This document shows, in pieces, positions 21,602-33,650 of a stretch of DNA of 64,000 nt (position 1 is the first letter of the stretch; each line of letters begins with the position of its first letter). The notes below the pieces were generated by a model that saw only the letters and a program-made list of their open reading frames with translations, did not search any database and was not told the DNA's origin. The stretch covers positions 32,242,936-32,306,935 of the forward strand of contig CM037597.1 of the NCBI GenBank assembly GCA_021018995.1, written 5' to 3'. A program made the position numbers and the translations under genes. The DNA comes from Chloranthus sessilifolius (taxonomy: Eukaryota; Streptophyta; Magnoliopsida; Chloranthales; Chloranthaceae).

Positions 21602-24327
21602 TATTGGTCATCCCATAGTGCTGTCTTGTTATTGGTGAGGAAATGGTGGGGGAAATATAAATCAAGAAGTGAAAGAATAAAAATTGGTTAAAACAATAAA
21701 TCTGAAATACACACAGCCTGTAAGATATAGGGCTATTGTAGCAAGTTTTGAATAAGTAAGAGTTTGTCACACAGAGAAATTGATCTAGAATCCAAAATGG
21801 GTTATATTAGTAGGCCTCCAGATTTGGCTACAGATTTGACAATCCTAAAGAACGGGAGTTGGGTGTAACAATTACACTATGTTATTACTAAAAGAAGAGA
21901 AATAAAGTGTAGTCCTATCCTAAAGAAAGGGTTATGAAGAAGGTAGTGATAGTGTGTATTAAAATAAAGATAAAAGGTTGGAAAGTAAGCAGTTAAGCTA
22001 GGGTTATATTAGCTATGTAACTCAGACTTAGGTCAATCTCTGCAGCAATCCCTCAGATGACTACAAGCACATCTACTAGGAAGATGTATCCAACTCAACC
22101 CTTATGGTTTGACCGGGTCTCTTAAGGCTATAGCCTATCCACTTAAATGGTCACAGACTATCTAATATAGAGGATCAAACCACATGGACTAAGTCAGAAA
22201 ACCAATCTGATCCACTGAAGTAGGCTGATCTTAAGGCTAAACCTGTCCACATAAATGGTCACAGATTATCCAATAGATGTCCTCCACCTTATGGATCAAA
22301 TTAGAATAGTAAAACTATTACAGACACCATGTATGGCAGGCTACAAGCTCAGGCATCCATGAGAACAAACAGTTCTTGAAAAACCAGTGGAGACCACAGT
22401 AGTTCAAAAGCTATTTGGAGACTTTAAATGCAGTTAGTCATTGCTACAAAAGGCCTGCAATGACTCAACTCACAAGTTTGCAATTTCTCCAGATAAATCA
22501 GATCTAACATCTGATGTTAGTCAAGTATTGCAGAGGGGAGCCTATTCCTGTAGCAACCTCTCACAAGGCTACAAGCTTAAATGCAGAGGAGAAGAATCCT
22601 TCTCAGAGCTATGGCTTGGAATCACCCTAGGGCTATAGTTTATCCACTTAAATGGTCACAGGCTACCCACAAAGGTTATCCACACCACAGAGAACTGAGC
22701 TGGAACATGTATATTGTTGCTGCCACCATGGTCCCAGGGCTATAAGCTCAAGCTCCCATGGGTATTTCAAATCAGCTCAATCCTAAATGCATGGTATAAA
22801 TTGAATAAAACTATGGGAAAATAGAAAAATAACAGACTGAATATACAATTACAATACAAATTTCATTGATTAACATAATACTTACAATGATATTTCTCAA
22901 GGCAGGAGCTTTGTGCAAAACAGCTCATCAACTAATCCCAATGTGCACACCCATTACAAAACTAACAAAACTAAACCTAATTGCTTATAGAGAATTTAGC
23001 CAGCAACTTCTAGGCTAAGAGAGAAGAAAAATGGAAAAAAAAGAGGTGACCAAACCCTAACCCCAGTCTCCTTGAGCTCACCACACACAGAGGTTGAAGG
23101 AGAGATAAAAATTCTAAGTTACATTTACAGCTTAAATACTTAGCCTTAATGCCTTAGCCAATAGAAGATTAACCCTAATTTCTTAGTAGATGTGACACTG
23201 TTACAACCCTTGCATGCCTTGGGATGTGTGCCTCGAGATCAGGGCCTCAGGATGTGTACCCTAGACCTTGGGAAATTCCCAAAAGGTCCTTGAGTTAAGA
23301 CTGAGAAGTGGAGAACCCGTTCTTCGCGAGGCTACCTTTTACTTTTTAGTTCATTCGCACAGCTTACAGAGTCCTTGCGAGGTAACATTCAGCTTTGAAA
23401 GCTCCTAGCTCGCACAGGTGGACTTCGAATACTCTTGTAGCTGCTCTGCACTGCAATGTTGTCGCAAGGATGAGTTGCACTAAATTGGCTTGACTCGCGC
23501 AGCAGAGCTTTAAGTATCTCCTGTCGTGATGATCTGGCAAAGTAAAAATTGAATTTCACTTGGCTTCTTGTCAAATGAAGAACTCAGCTCGCTAGGTAAA
23601 GGGTACAGCCTTTAAGCGCGCGAGAGCTATGCGGGAGAACTTCTGGAGTTCTCTCTACTCCTTAACCGCGCGAGTACTTCGCGAGTTTCTTATTGTTCTT
23701 TGTACAATTTGGCCTCGCGAGATAGTGTGTGTGGCTGATATTGGACTTGTTCCTCGCGAGAGCTTTGCGAGCTAGATTTCTAAAGGCTTAGTGCGCCAGA
23801 GCTTCGCGAGTTCACTAAGTGTTGGTTACAGCTAAAGTGCGTGACTGCTGTGCGAGAGAATGCTTTGGGGCACTTCCTTCACTGAGCTGCATGAATTCCT
23901 CATGAGTTCCCTTGCGTTGTATGTAAAATCTGTGTGAGGCAACTCTGCTGCAGGCTTAGCCATGCGAGGCAGCACCTTTACTGTGCGAGATATCACATTT
24001 GCTCATTTGCTGCTCTGTATCTGCTACTATTGCAGTCCTCTCCACTCACATCTATACTTGTTTCATCTGCTAGACTTTTCTGGTCCATTATGACATGCAA
24101 AATAGTCACCATGGTGTGTACCACCATGCTGTCCATCAGTCTTTGGCTCAGCTGTCATCTCTTGCTTGGATTCTCTCTCTTCTTGGCACCAAAGGCATGA
24201 ACTTTGTGTTAAGCTGTATAAGTTATTACTAACTACAAAATAATCTAAACAAGAGTTATTAGTCAGCTTTAAGGTCCAGCAAAGGCTAGGTTAAGAGGTG
24301 AAAAGTGGTACTTTTAAGTGAATAACA
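21602..24327 (-). repeat. 5' LTR of element D, 2.7 kb
   Basis: On the minus strand it starts TGTTATTCAC (24327) and ends CCAATA (21602). The gtaagagtttgtc signal found in all Athila LTRs here lies near 21770. The ccacttaaatggtcacag module occurs three times (about 22135, 22245, 22635). A CG-rich array of TCGCGAG-like motifs occupies about 23310-24000, in U3. Confidence 0.85.
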
Positions 24328-26461
24328 GTATGCCTCCGGTGATACTTGTAAAGAATTTTAGTTATAAATAAAGAGGTGTTTTTTTTTAATGTTTATTTAC
24401 TTGTTTAAACTTATTAATGGATTAATTTATCTGATTTGTTTGGCTCATTTAGGATTTGACTTAGCTTAGAGTTTCGGGATTCATTCCAGATTTATTCAGG
24501 GTTTATCCCGAGATTAATTTGCTTTATTGAGTTTTGTTTAGAGGGTTTACTTGGTTCTATTTGATTTGTTGGGGGCATTTTTTTGGTCCCAAACAAGTTA
24601 GGCTCTTATTCTAGAGAATTATTTTTTGCTTAAAGTTTATGGTATTTTATTTTAGTCTTTTATTTGATTTGAGACGATACTTGTTAGAAGTGTGTGAATT
24701 TTCAAAGAGTTGTAGATGGTTGTTAAGTGTTTTACTCCTATTGGCTTATCTAAGATTGTCACTTTGTGGTTTAGGAGGTATAGCTTATAAGTGTGAGCCC
24801 AAAGTCTTTGGTTCTTGTTTGGTTTTGAATTCTATTTCAAACTTAAGATTTTAGAAGTTTTGGGGCATTTTTTTTTGTGATTTGTGGGCATTTTTTGTTG
24901 ATGTCGTTTCTTCCTTTTTATTTTGTATCCCTGGTATTGAACCTGAAGAGTTGTGATTATTAAAGATTATTGGGAATGGACGGGATTGGGAGCGTAACGT
25001 AGCAGTCGAATTGCTACCATGCTAAGGAAAGAGGTGGAGGAGAAAAAGGTGGTAGAAAGGAAACCCAAGGATAAGGCGGGGTCAGAGTTCTCATGACCGA
25101 TGCCTATTTTTCCTCGATAGGCTCTGCAGATTCGGTGTTAGTTGCACCTCCTTGTTATGCTTTCCATGGTGAGTTTCCATAGGTGGATCCCGCAAGTCCT
25201 GGGTGACTTTCTGTGAGTCACTCTTTCTTTTTTGCCGGCTCGAGGTGGGGAAAGATTGTCATTGTCAGGATTCGTTCAGGGTGTGTTCCTCCTCCGGGCT
25301 TCTCCGATATTTCTTGCTTCCTGAATAAATTCGGATTCGGGCATTGCCTAAACGTGTGGATTTTAATTTCTTGCTTACGTTGTATATTCAGAGGGTATGC
25401 CCTCTGTGTATTTTGTATTTGTTTTATCTATGAAGTGATTATGATTTTATTTCATTTGTGGTAATTTCTTTTTAGTAAATTTTTGTTTGGTTTATTTGGT
25501 AGCTTATTTTACTTATTTTGGGTGTGATATTTTCCTTCTTATTTAATATTTCTTCAAGTTTGGTTCGATTGGGTTTATTTTATTTTGAATCTGGGGTATG
25601 TTGGGGAGCATTTTTAGTTTAGTTTAGTCTAGTCTAAGATCAAGTGCGTAAGTGATGGGGGGCATTTTTTTTTCATCATTCTTTTTAGTTTAGTTCGGTT
25701 TAGTTGAAGTATATAAGTGATGTTGGGGGGCATTTTTTATTAGTTTAGTTTACTTTGGGGTATATATATATATATATTTAAGTCAGGAGTGTTTTTGGAT
25801 TGGTCTTAACCAGGGAGGAGTTTAGGTCGGTAATTAGCGTCGGAAGTCTCCGAATTTGGTCCTGTGAACTTGCTATTCTAGGATATATTTTTTTTTTGTT
25901 TTTTGGGGAATTGTGCGCTTCACTCTGGGCATATAAACAAATTGCGTGCCAAAATGGGAGCGCGCTTTTCAGAGGGTCGGAAGATTATTAAGTGCCAATG
26001 TCCGGTCGTTTAACAGAGTTAAACGCACGGCATGGGGCGCAGGATTAGGGCCGTGGCCGGTCATTGTGGGGGTGACTATTAGCATTCGCGCATGCCGGTT
26101 CGGGCGCTTAAAGTGATTATGTGCTTAGTAGGCTATGCGCAACTAGGTGGTCGGGTTAGTTTGAGCGAGTGATGATTAGTTTACGCGCTCAAGACTGGTC
26201 GTTTGATCCGAATTAAGCGCGGGGGAGGTGGTGCGTGATCGGGTTGAACGTGTGAGTTTACACGAGTGATTTAGCCGTGTCTTATAAATAGTTCAAAAAC
26301 TTTTCATTTCTTCCATACTATCTGTTTTGGTCTTTGATTCTTTATTTCCTTGTTTCTTTGTGCTCTAGTTTTTGTATTTTCGTGATATCTCGCTATCCGA
26401 TTGTCCATTTCAGGCGCCGTTTCTTTTATTCTCTTTAGTTTTTTGAGCTCTTTCTTCCAGG
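24328..26461. other. Region upstream of the antisense PMD gene
   Basis: No coding domain. It has six copies of a GGGGGCATTTTTT motif on the + strand (24571, 24862, 24886, 25603, 25657, 25725), the last three within imperfect direct repeats. A short TA run lies at 25759. A CG-rich stretch full of GCGC words (25910-26270) ends in a TATA box. It may be 3' LTR or 3' untranslated DNA of element I, or the promoter of the antisense gene. Confidence 0.55.
26281..26290 (+). promoter_or_regulatory. TATA box of the antisense PMD gene
   Basis: cttataaata, about 170 bases before the chosen ATG at 26462 and just downstream of the GCGC-rich array. Position and strand fit a promoter for the gene at 26462-30172. 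Confidence 0.5.
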
Positions 26462-29400
26462 ATGGAGGGTGAGGGCATTGGTAGGCATGATCTCACTATC
26501 TTTTAGTTGGAGATGATGATGGGGGAGATAGGTGAGACCTCTGAGGCTTAGATCGATGATGTTGTCTTGGAAGAGGACATCGGGGAGATAGTTAGAGAGG
26601 AGGTATCAGAGGGTGACCAAGTGGTGGTCAGGGAGGAGGTACTCGAGATTTATCAGGGTGTAGCTGAGGAGGAGGGTGAGAGGGTTGAGGGCGAGAGAGC
26701 TGAGGAGCACTAGGGTGAGGAGCATCGAGATCGCAGACAGTTCCCACTAGAGGATTTCTTCGCTCGAGGCCAGGTAAGTACCCATGAGCAAGAGTTCCTT
26801 CATTTTTTCTAGGCATTTAGGTTATGACATAGACATAAGGATTTAGAAACCCGTTTTAATTTATGCCAAACCCGCATTGATCATCGATTGTGTGCCCACT
26901 CATGCATCGTGACTGCCTCGAGAGGTAGGTCACATTTCTGTTTTGTGTGTTGATTATGAATTTTCATTGTGTCTGGATACATTTCATTGGCTTCTTGGTA
27001 GATCTGTCTGCCTCTCGTCATAGGTATGTGTGTTAGTTTTATTATCATTATTTTTTTTGTTACTCGTTGTTCTATTCGACAAGAGCCCCCGCAGCTGCCT
27101 ATCAGCTCGGCGTGGATCGAGTCCCATACTTGGTATCATGCCTTATCAGAGTTTCAGCGAGCGCGGTTAGTGTCTTTTAGTTTTTGGCCGATCCTGGAGT
27201 TGGTGCCCTTTTAGGTTGATCGTGGCCTACTTGCAGTGATCTTGGAGAGGTGGAGGGAGGAGCATCAAGCACTTCTCTTTCCAGTGGGTATGATATTGCC
27301 GACCCCAGAGGACTGGGTCCGCATTACTAATCTTCATTTTGAGTGGGTCGGGGCCAGGTGTAGTTTGAGTCACCTGGTTTTTTGATACGTTTGAGAGTGG
27401 CTTCGTCCCTCTTAGGCGTCATTCGGAGGCAAGGGCGTCCTATGAGGTGCGGTGCATGGTGGTAGCGGGTCGTGAGCCTGTGGTTGAGCCGAGGTTGGCT
27501 GCAGATAGAGTGCATTGAGCATTCTTGATGCACTTCCTTAGTGCAGTACTCTTTTCTTCTTCGATTCGGGGATGCGTCACTGGGTTGTTTTTTATGGTTC
27601 TCAAGGACTTGGATCGGGTCCCTACTGATGTGTGAGGTGCGGTTGCATTGGCGCATCTCTATGAGCAGCTTTATTGTCAAGGACAAGGCATCGCGACGAT
27701 CGGAGGTTTCCTTCCCTTCCTCCTGGTGAATTTTAGTTAATTGCTATAATGGTGTCTTAATTTTTTTTTATCGTAGCAGCTATTCAGCATTTCTTTTATT
27801 GTTTGTTTTTAGTTTTGGGCATATGATCATTTTGGTTTTATTCGTCTAGGGGTTCCGTTGGAGGTGAGGTTCACGTTTTCGCGGATGCATGTGTGGAGGG
27901 CAACGTTGAGGGTCCTCGCTGGTCTTCTAATCTTCAGACCGCACGGAGTCTTTCTGAGGACATGCATGCATGGTAGGTATATATCACTATGTGTTTATTT
28001 TGTTTTGTTTTGAGTTTTCAGGCTCTAAGGATTCATTGATGGGTTGGCTTGCTTGTTTGGATTGTAGGTGATTTAGAGGCCATATGTGGCCGAGGAGGAT
28101 GCGGGTGTGCCAGTGATTAAGTCTGGCCAGCCCTTCTTCGACATGGACATATGGGTCCATTGTTTTTAGAAGGTGGAGAGGATCCACCTACCTCGGGCGG
28201 TGCGGCAGCTCGAGCCCACTCAGGGAGTCCCTCTGGAGATTCACCAAATGGTGGCGAAGAGGATGACCGACCCCTCTAGCTAAAACTTTGCGGAGAAGAT
28301 GGCCCTTCAGATGGCTGATTTCAGAGCTGGGGGGACCAGGGTGACAGGGGCGTGTGACGAGGTGGATGTCCTAGAGTACAGGAGGTGGTTTAGTGCATTA
28401 GGCGGTGGGCGCCTCTTCACACGTCCCTTCCATGGGAGTGGTTCTTTCACGATTGGCGGGTCGGAGTCGGTGTCGGCATTAAGGGAGAGACTTGCTGCAT
28501 TGGAGCAGGGCCATCTCACCATGAGTGTGCAGGGGTCATTAGATGCCCTCCATAGGGCGATGGAGCAGATGGGGTGTGCTCCTCGTCTGAATGAGGAGAT
28601 GCTGCACTCCTTAGCCCTCTCGGTTGCTCAGGCTAGGGGAGCAGAGGATGAGTTGGGCGTTTGGCTAGCAGAGACTCGACGGCTCCTGCTGAGTTAACTT
28701 ATTGGTTTAATTGTTTATGTATTATGTGGACTTGGTCTTCTAGTCGTTCTGACATAGTTACGGTGTCTTATTTTATTTTGGGCAGTCTGAGAGGGAGGTC
28801 GAGGTCGCTAGTCACATGGAAATGATCGGGTTGCTACGCAGTCTGCAGTAGGCTAGCCGAAAGGTGGAGGCTAGTTTGCGATCTGAGATTGACCGATTGG
28901 TAAGTGTCTATATGAACTTAGTTTTGTTAATCATTAGCATTGTGAGCTTGCCAACTGATGTGTTTATTGTTATTTGTAGAGAGCCGAGATTGCTACTGGA
29001 GGTCTCGTTCCGGCATTTGATCCATCTTCAGTTGCCTCCTCCAGTCTAGAGGATCTAGCGATGGCTTAGCTTCGGGCCAAGCTGGAGCACTCGGTAACTT
29101 TCATTCAATCTTTCGACTCATTTGTATAATTATATTAGTTTGTCGGGTGTTATTATTTCATTTTCTTGACATTTTACTAACATTACATGGTATTTCAGTG
29201 TCAGGTTGCCGAGGATCTTCAGACGAGGGAGGCAACTATTGCCTCTCTACGTCTCGAGAGTCAAGTATAGTTTCTGGTTTGGTGTACTTCAGCTGAGGTT
29301 ATTTCATCTTATTTGTTCTAACATATTTTGTGTTGGCTTGTTTGGTGTTGTGCAAGCTATTCTGGACTCTGCTCCTGAGGCTCCCCCTTAGGGGTATGCT

Positions 29401-30172
29401 TCTATTCCTTCTCAGGTATGTTCTAGTTATTGTGTTCATAATTTATTTGTCATTATAGTGTCATCTAATGTATTTGTTTGTTCTTATTACAGCCGCCTAC
29501 ATTCGCTATTTCCTCTGTGCCTCCTGCTGATCCAGTGACTGCTATGACTATTGAGCAACTTCTGGAGGAGGGGATGGATCTGGTATGACTCTTTCTTTTC
29601 CAAAGTTTCTTTTTTTTATGTTCATATATATATTAGTTTTCTTTGACTTAGTGTGATTACGCAGGTTCATCAACTTGAGGAGGCGCGTCTAGAGGCTGTG
29701 CGAGCGTGCGCCACTCCCGAGGCAAGACGGATCCTTGGGAAAATGCAAAGTCGTGATGACCTATTCATCGAGATGATGGTTGCATAGAAGACTCAGGCTG
29801 AGGCATTGGAGGCGACACATCGGACAATGTAGGCAGAGATGCAGGTGTCCCCAGATCAGCTGCAATATCGTCTGATGAGGAGTGAGCGAGGGGTGCGAAG
29901 GTTGACTAGTTAGCTTAATGGATCAGAGTCGAGGACTATGGGCTCCTCGGCTGGGCAGTCTCATCACACGTCACGTGATCGTGTTAGGTGATGCTCGTGA
30001 GGATTCTGTCGTTTGTGAGATTCTTGCGGGGTATCCTCCTCGCTCTCGATCGAGGCGGTCTGTTAGTCAGATGAGTAAGGGGGGCTCTGTAGCAGGGCCG
30101 AATCATCCAAAAGTTTCGAGGACTCCGGGTGTCGGGATTGTGTTTTCAGAGGATCAGTCTACGGACCTCTGA
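26462..30172 (+). pseudogene. Multi-exon plant-mobile-domain (PMD)-like gene with coiled-coil tail
   Basis: Exons with GT-AG borders: 26462-26773, 26813-26924, 27084-27725, 27813-27972, 28068-28691, 28786-28899, 28980-29093, 29199-29263, about 29356-29415, about 29493-29583, and about 29665-30172. Phases agree where tested. The PMD signature is LLAVILERWREEHQALLFPVG and ILPTPEDWVRI (exon 3), ALAHLYEQLY with GGFLPFLL (end of exon 3), FWAYDHFGFIRLGVP (exon 4) and YRRWF (exon 5). The later exons encode charged heptad-like sequence (ALRERLAALEQGHL; LRSEIDRL), two of them exactly 114 bp. PMD proteins such as MAIN/MAIL1 act in chromatin silencing; related PMDs occur in transposons. It is antisense to element I and carries about ten breaks. 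It may be an element-borne extra gene or a captured host gene. Confidence 0.7.
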
Positions 30173-31839
30173 GCTGATGATACTAGGGACAACGGCGCTC
30201 GGCCATCCCAGGGACATCATAGGGAGTAGGAGTGTGTGTGTGTGTGTGTTTTTTTATTGTGTGTGCATTGTACATACAGGGGGGATGCCCCCAGTGACAA
30301 GTGTAAAATGAAACAAATTTTGATATGTATATATATATGGAGATTTTTGGTTTAGATGTACCTGATTGGCTCCTTTTCTTTTGATCACCTCTTGCATTTG
30401 TCTTTCGCTTTTTAGTTTCTTTAGCGCCGTCGACCGTCATTGGGACTTAGATGCTTCCTGTGCTGGCCCGGTGATGGTTGAAGGTTGTTTTGTACCTGCA
30501 CAAGTAAAGGTAACGCTACCAGTAATTTTTGTTCTCCCCCTTGCTAGTTGTTAAGGGGGGTAAGTATCTCAGACCGGGGTCTAGTAGTAAAAGATGGATA
30601 TGTCGCTCTTTTTCATTTCTTTTTTTTCTTTTCTCTTTTTTTCTTCTTTTTTTCCTTTTGAGATAGAAATAATGCAATAGGGAAAGAAAATAACTAGAGC
30701 AATAAAAACAAAAATAAAAATGCCCCAGAGTAGGAGCGTGGTAGCATCGGTAGTATAGAATCTTCGGTATCATTCTCCAGATGGTGACTTCGTTATTTCG
30801 CATCTTCTTTGTGGACGAGTCAGCACCTCTATGGTGATTCTCCTTCTAATATAAAAAAAATGCCCCAGTTTGTAGATGCAATGGAGCTTTCCTGGGCTTT
30901 AGATAAGCACTTGGGTCTTTAAGCAGTCAAGGGTATTTGGTGAGTTGGTTTTGAAGAAAGGTTGATTGGTACTGTCATTGAACCGATGGAGGTCTCTTTG
31001 ATTAGGTTAGTTGTATGCCAAGGGTCTATTTTAGGGTGATGATCATCCTATCCCGTAGTTACTAGGGAGAAGTATGGTAGGTATAGTAAGTGATTGCATC
31101 AGTCATTATTTATTAGTTTTCGGTTTCATTTCTAGGAGTATCCTGTATGGCTTTTAATTTATCATCCGAAATAAGTAGAAGAGGGGGGTAAGGCTCAGTG
31201 ATGTGGGGAATAGTTTGTATCTAATGCTTTCCAAAAGGGTTGGGCAACAATCTTTTCCTCAGAGGAATATGGGGTGCCATAATCGATCTCTTCGTCATAT
31301 TTTGGTACCATCAAGATCTCACATTCTTTGGTTAGGAGGAATTTATCCTCCTCCCGCCACCTTACGACGACATCTAGTAGTATGGGGGCATCAGGGATGC
31401 CCTCGTAGCTTGCTTATATATTTCTAGTAAAGTTACCAGAGATATCCTCACTATCTGCTTATGCTTCCCTAAGCTCATTTACTTGTTCATTCGTCGTAAT
31501 GCTCTCACTCAATTTGTTTTTTTTATATGTATACTTGAAAGCATCCTACTAGTGTAAGAATAGTATTTTGATTGAACCTAGCATCTTCATTTTTTACTCT
31601 AACGTCTCCTTCAATGGCGGGGGAGGGGGAAATGAGGATCGAGTGTTACTTATACTTTTGAAAGAGGTTAGGTATATCACTAGTTCTTTGATTAGATTAC
31701 CCGAATAAGAAAGTGAGCAATAAATTAGAGGTCTTAAGGATATTTTGAGAATTGATGATGTACAACCGATGAATGGGTCGTGGCAACTACGAGGGTGGTA
31801 AGTATAAGTATTCAACCATGGGATGTGATGATTACAAGG
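30173..31839. other. Spacer between PMD gene and integrase of element I
   Basis: No domain. It contains a GT microsatellite (about 30230-30250) and two AAAAATGCCCC motifs (30716-30728, 30853-30866), which are the inverse of the six GGGGCATTTTT motifs on the other side of the PMD gene. The minus-strand end of integrase (NAMYLRKYYP) is at 31840-31866. Confidence 0.55.
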
Positions 31840-33105
31840 CTTAGGGTAGTATTTTCTAAGGTACATGGCATTCCAAGGGCTAGGGAGTTCTTCCCCATTT
31901 TGGTTCGATAGTTTGTATGTATTTCTAGGGTATGCGGCTGTTATAACATAAGGACCTTCCTAGTTCGATTTCAATTTTCCTTTTGGATGGGCGTGCTTGG
32001 AAGGCATGATTTTCTTCAAGACTAATTCTCCAATATTAATGGTTGGTTCAAGGACTTTCTTATCGTATGCCCTAGCCACTCTCCTCTGATATACACGAGC
32101 ATGATCAGTTGCCCCTATACGTGTTTCATCGAGCTGCTCTAGCTGCTTGAGTAGGGAAATTCTCCTCTCGTCTAAGGATAGCTCATCATCGAGTTGAATT
32201 CATAAGAATGGTACTTATATCTCATATGATAGGACTGCCTCCATTCCGTAGGTAAGGAGGTAGGGAGTTTGGCTAGTGGTCGTATGAATAGAGGTCCTAT
32301 AGGCCCAGAGTGCTTCTGATAGTCGTTCAGGCCAGTCGGCTCCATTGCTTATTTCTACTATGCATTTCAAAATTCAAATCAGCATTTTGTTCATAACTTT
32401 CGCTTGTCCATTTCCTTGAGGATAGAACGGTGATGAGTGGCGTAGATCGATGCCAAACTTCTTGCATAACTTCTTCATCTTTTTTGGGATAAATTGTGGC
32501 CCGTTGTCGGTAAAAAATATCCTGGGTACTCCAAACCTGGTGATGATATTCTGAACAATAAACCTTATGAGTATTGAAGCGGTGATTCTGACATAAGATT
32601 CAGCTTTTGCCCATTTGGTGTAGTATTCGATTGTCATAAGTATAAATGCATGGTTGTGAGTGTTCCCAACAGTTTCTGTGAAAGGTCAGATAACATTGAA
32701 GGCCCACATCGAAAACGGCCATGGCGAGGTCATAGTGTTCAGTGCAACTGGTGGAGCTTTGATAAGTGCGGCGTGTTCTTGGCATTACTTGTAGAGATAG
32801 ACGTAGAGATGGCAATCTCTTATCATTGTCGGCCAAAAATAGCCTTGTCGTGTGATGTGATCGGTGAGTCTCTGTCGATCAGCATGGGTGCCACAGGCAC
32901 TAGCATGTCCTTCTCGAATGATGTATTATCCTTTGGTAGTCGTGACACATCATAGCAGTACTCCTTTGGTGAAGGATTCTTTGTATAGTATTTTATCGAG
33001 TACGCAGAATCGGGCGCATTGGTTCCTTATAGTCTTCCGTTCGATCTTCATGGCATATAGAGGGGCGTGTTGATGCTTCAAGAAGTTTCAGATGTTGAAA
33101 TACCA
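31840..33105 (-). pseudogene. Integrase region of element I (Tat type)
   Basis: Tat-type blocks on the minus strand: TIEYYTKWAKAE, IITRFGVPRIFFTDNGPQF, HSSPFYPQGNGQAKVMNK, then EALWAYRTSIHTTTSQTPY, YGMEAVL and ERRISLLKQLEQLDE, and the terminal EGPYVI and AMYLRKYYP. The N-terminal zinc-binding part is weakly visible above 32836. Broken in several places. Confidence 0.88.
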
Positions 33106-33108
33106 TGG

Positions 33109-33650
33109 CTATCCATCGTCGGTTGGTGATTTTTCAAATCTGAATATAGCGACTTCGGTTTTTGACTTGATGTGCTTTTTCAGAGTGGTTGCTTCTTTTG
33201 GTCCTGTACTCATGGGGAGGATTGGTAACTCTCTCTTAATGGTACATGCTACCTCATGAGTGGGCACTATTAGCCTTTTGATGAAGGTCTTGGTACTTTG
33301 TCCGATGGGTATTTGAATGACCGAGGCTAGTGTGGCAAGGGAGTCTGCGAGCTCGTTTTCTAATCTAGGGATGTGCGTGAAAGATATTCTTTTAAATTTC
33401 TTTACCAAATATTGTGTGGTTTTTAGGTATGCCATTAGTCTCCTTTCCTTAGTTTTTCATTCTCTTATAACTTGCGAGATTACTAGCTTGGAGTCACCGG
33501 TGGTTTTCAACTGTTTAATGCCTAATTGTAGTGTTGCTCGCAGTTCAGCTATGAAAGCTTCGTATTCTGCGACATTTTTAGTAACTGAAAATTCTAATTG
33601 AAAAGCCTTAGGTATGACAACTCCTTCCTAGCTTAAGAGGATTATCCTGA
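33109..33650 (-). pseudogene. Second (archaeal-type) RNase H of element I
   Basis: The block MAYLKTTQYLVKKFKRISF followed by HIPRLENELADSLATLAS is the end of the extra RNase H that Tat/Ogre elements carry downstream of the normal RNase H, ahead of integrase. The upstream portion (33440-33650) includes the conserved strand with AELRATLQLGIKQL-like sequence on the minus strand. Its presence assigns the lineage. Confidence 0.82.

Larger units (their letters stand above)
17756..24327 (-). mobile_element. Athila-lineage element D, 5'-side segment
   Basis: From high to low coordinates: 5' LTR (21602-24327), tRNA-Asp primer site, gag, aspartic protease and the first part of RT, then insertion M. 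D is itself inserted in Tat element I. The flank at 24328-24332 is gtatg; the matching copy would lie beyond the left edge. Broken at many points. Confidence 0.85.

Noticed and set aside
22081-22675. CRISPR-like array, because of spaced repeats
   Set aside because: Repeats are imperfect, few and irregularly spaced, and the DNA is clearly plant nuclear retrotransposon LTR.
24328-26461. 3' LTR of element I
   Set aside because: I could not align it with the 5' LTR at 40770-43609 in the expected orientation; the GCGC-rich similarity is of composition and motif only.
27002-27023. A 22-bp extra exon of the PMD gene between exons 2 and 3
   Set aside because: It has AG/GT borders, but including it breaks the reading phase between exons 2 and 3, which agrees without it.
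28299-28697. Single-exon gene of 132 codons
   Set aside because: It is part of the larger exon 28068-28691 of the PMD-like gene, in frame with its upstream PMD wording.
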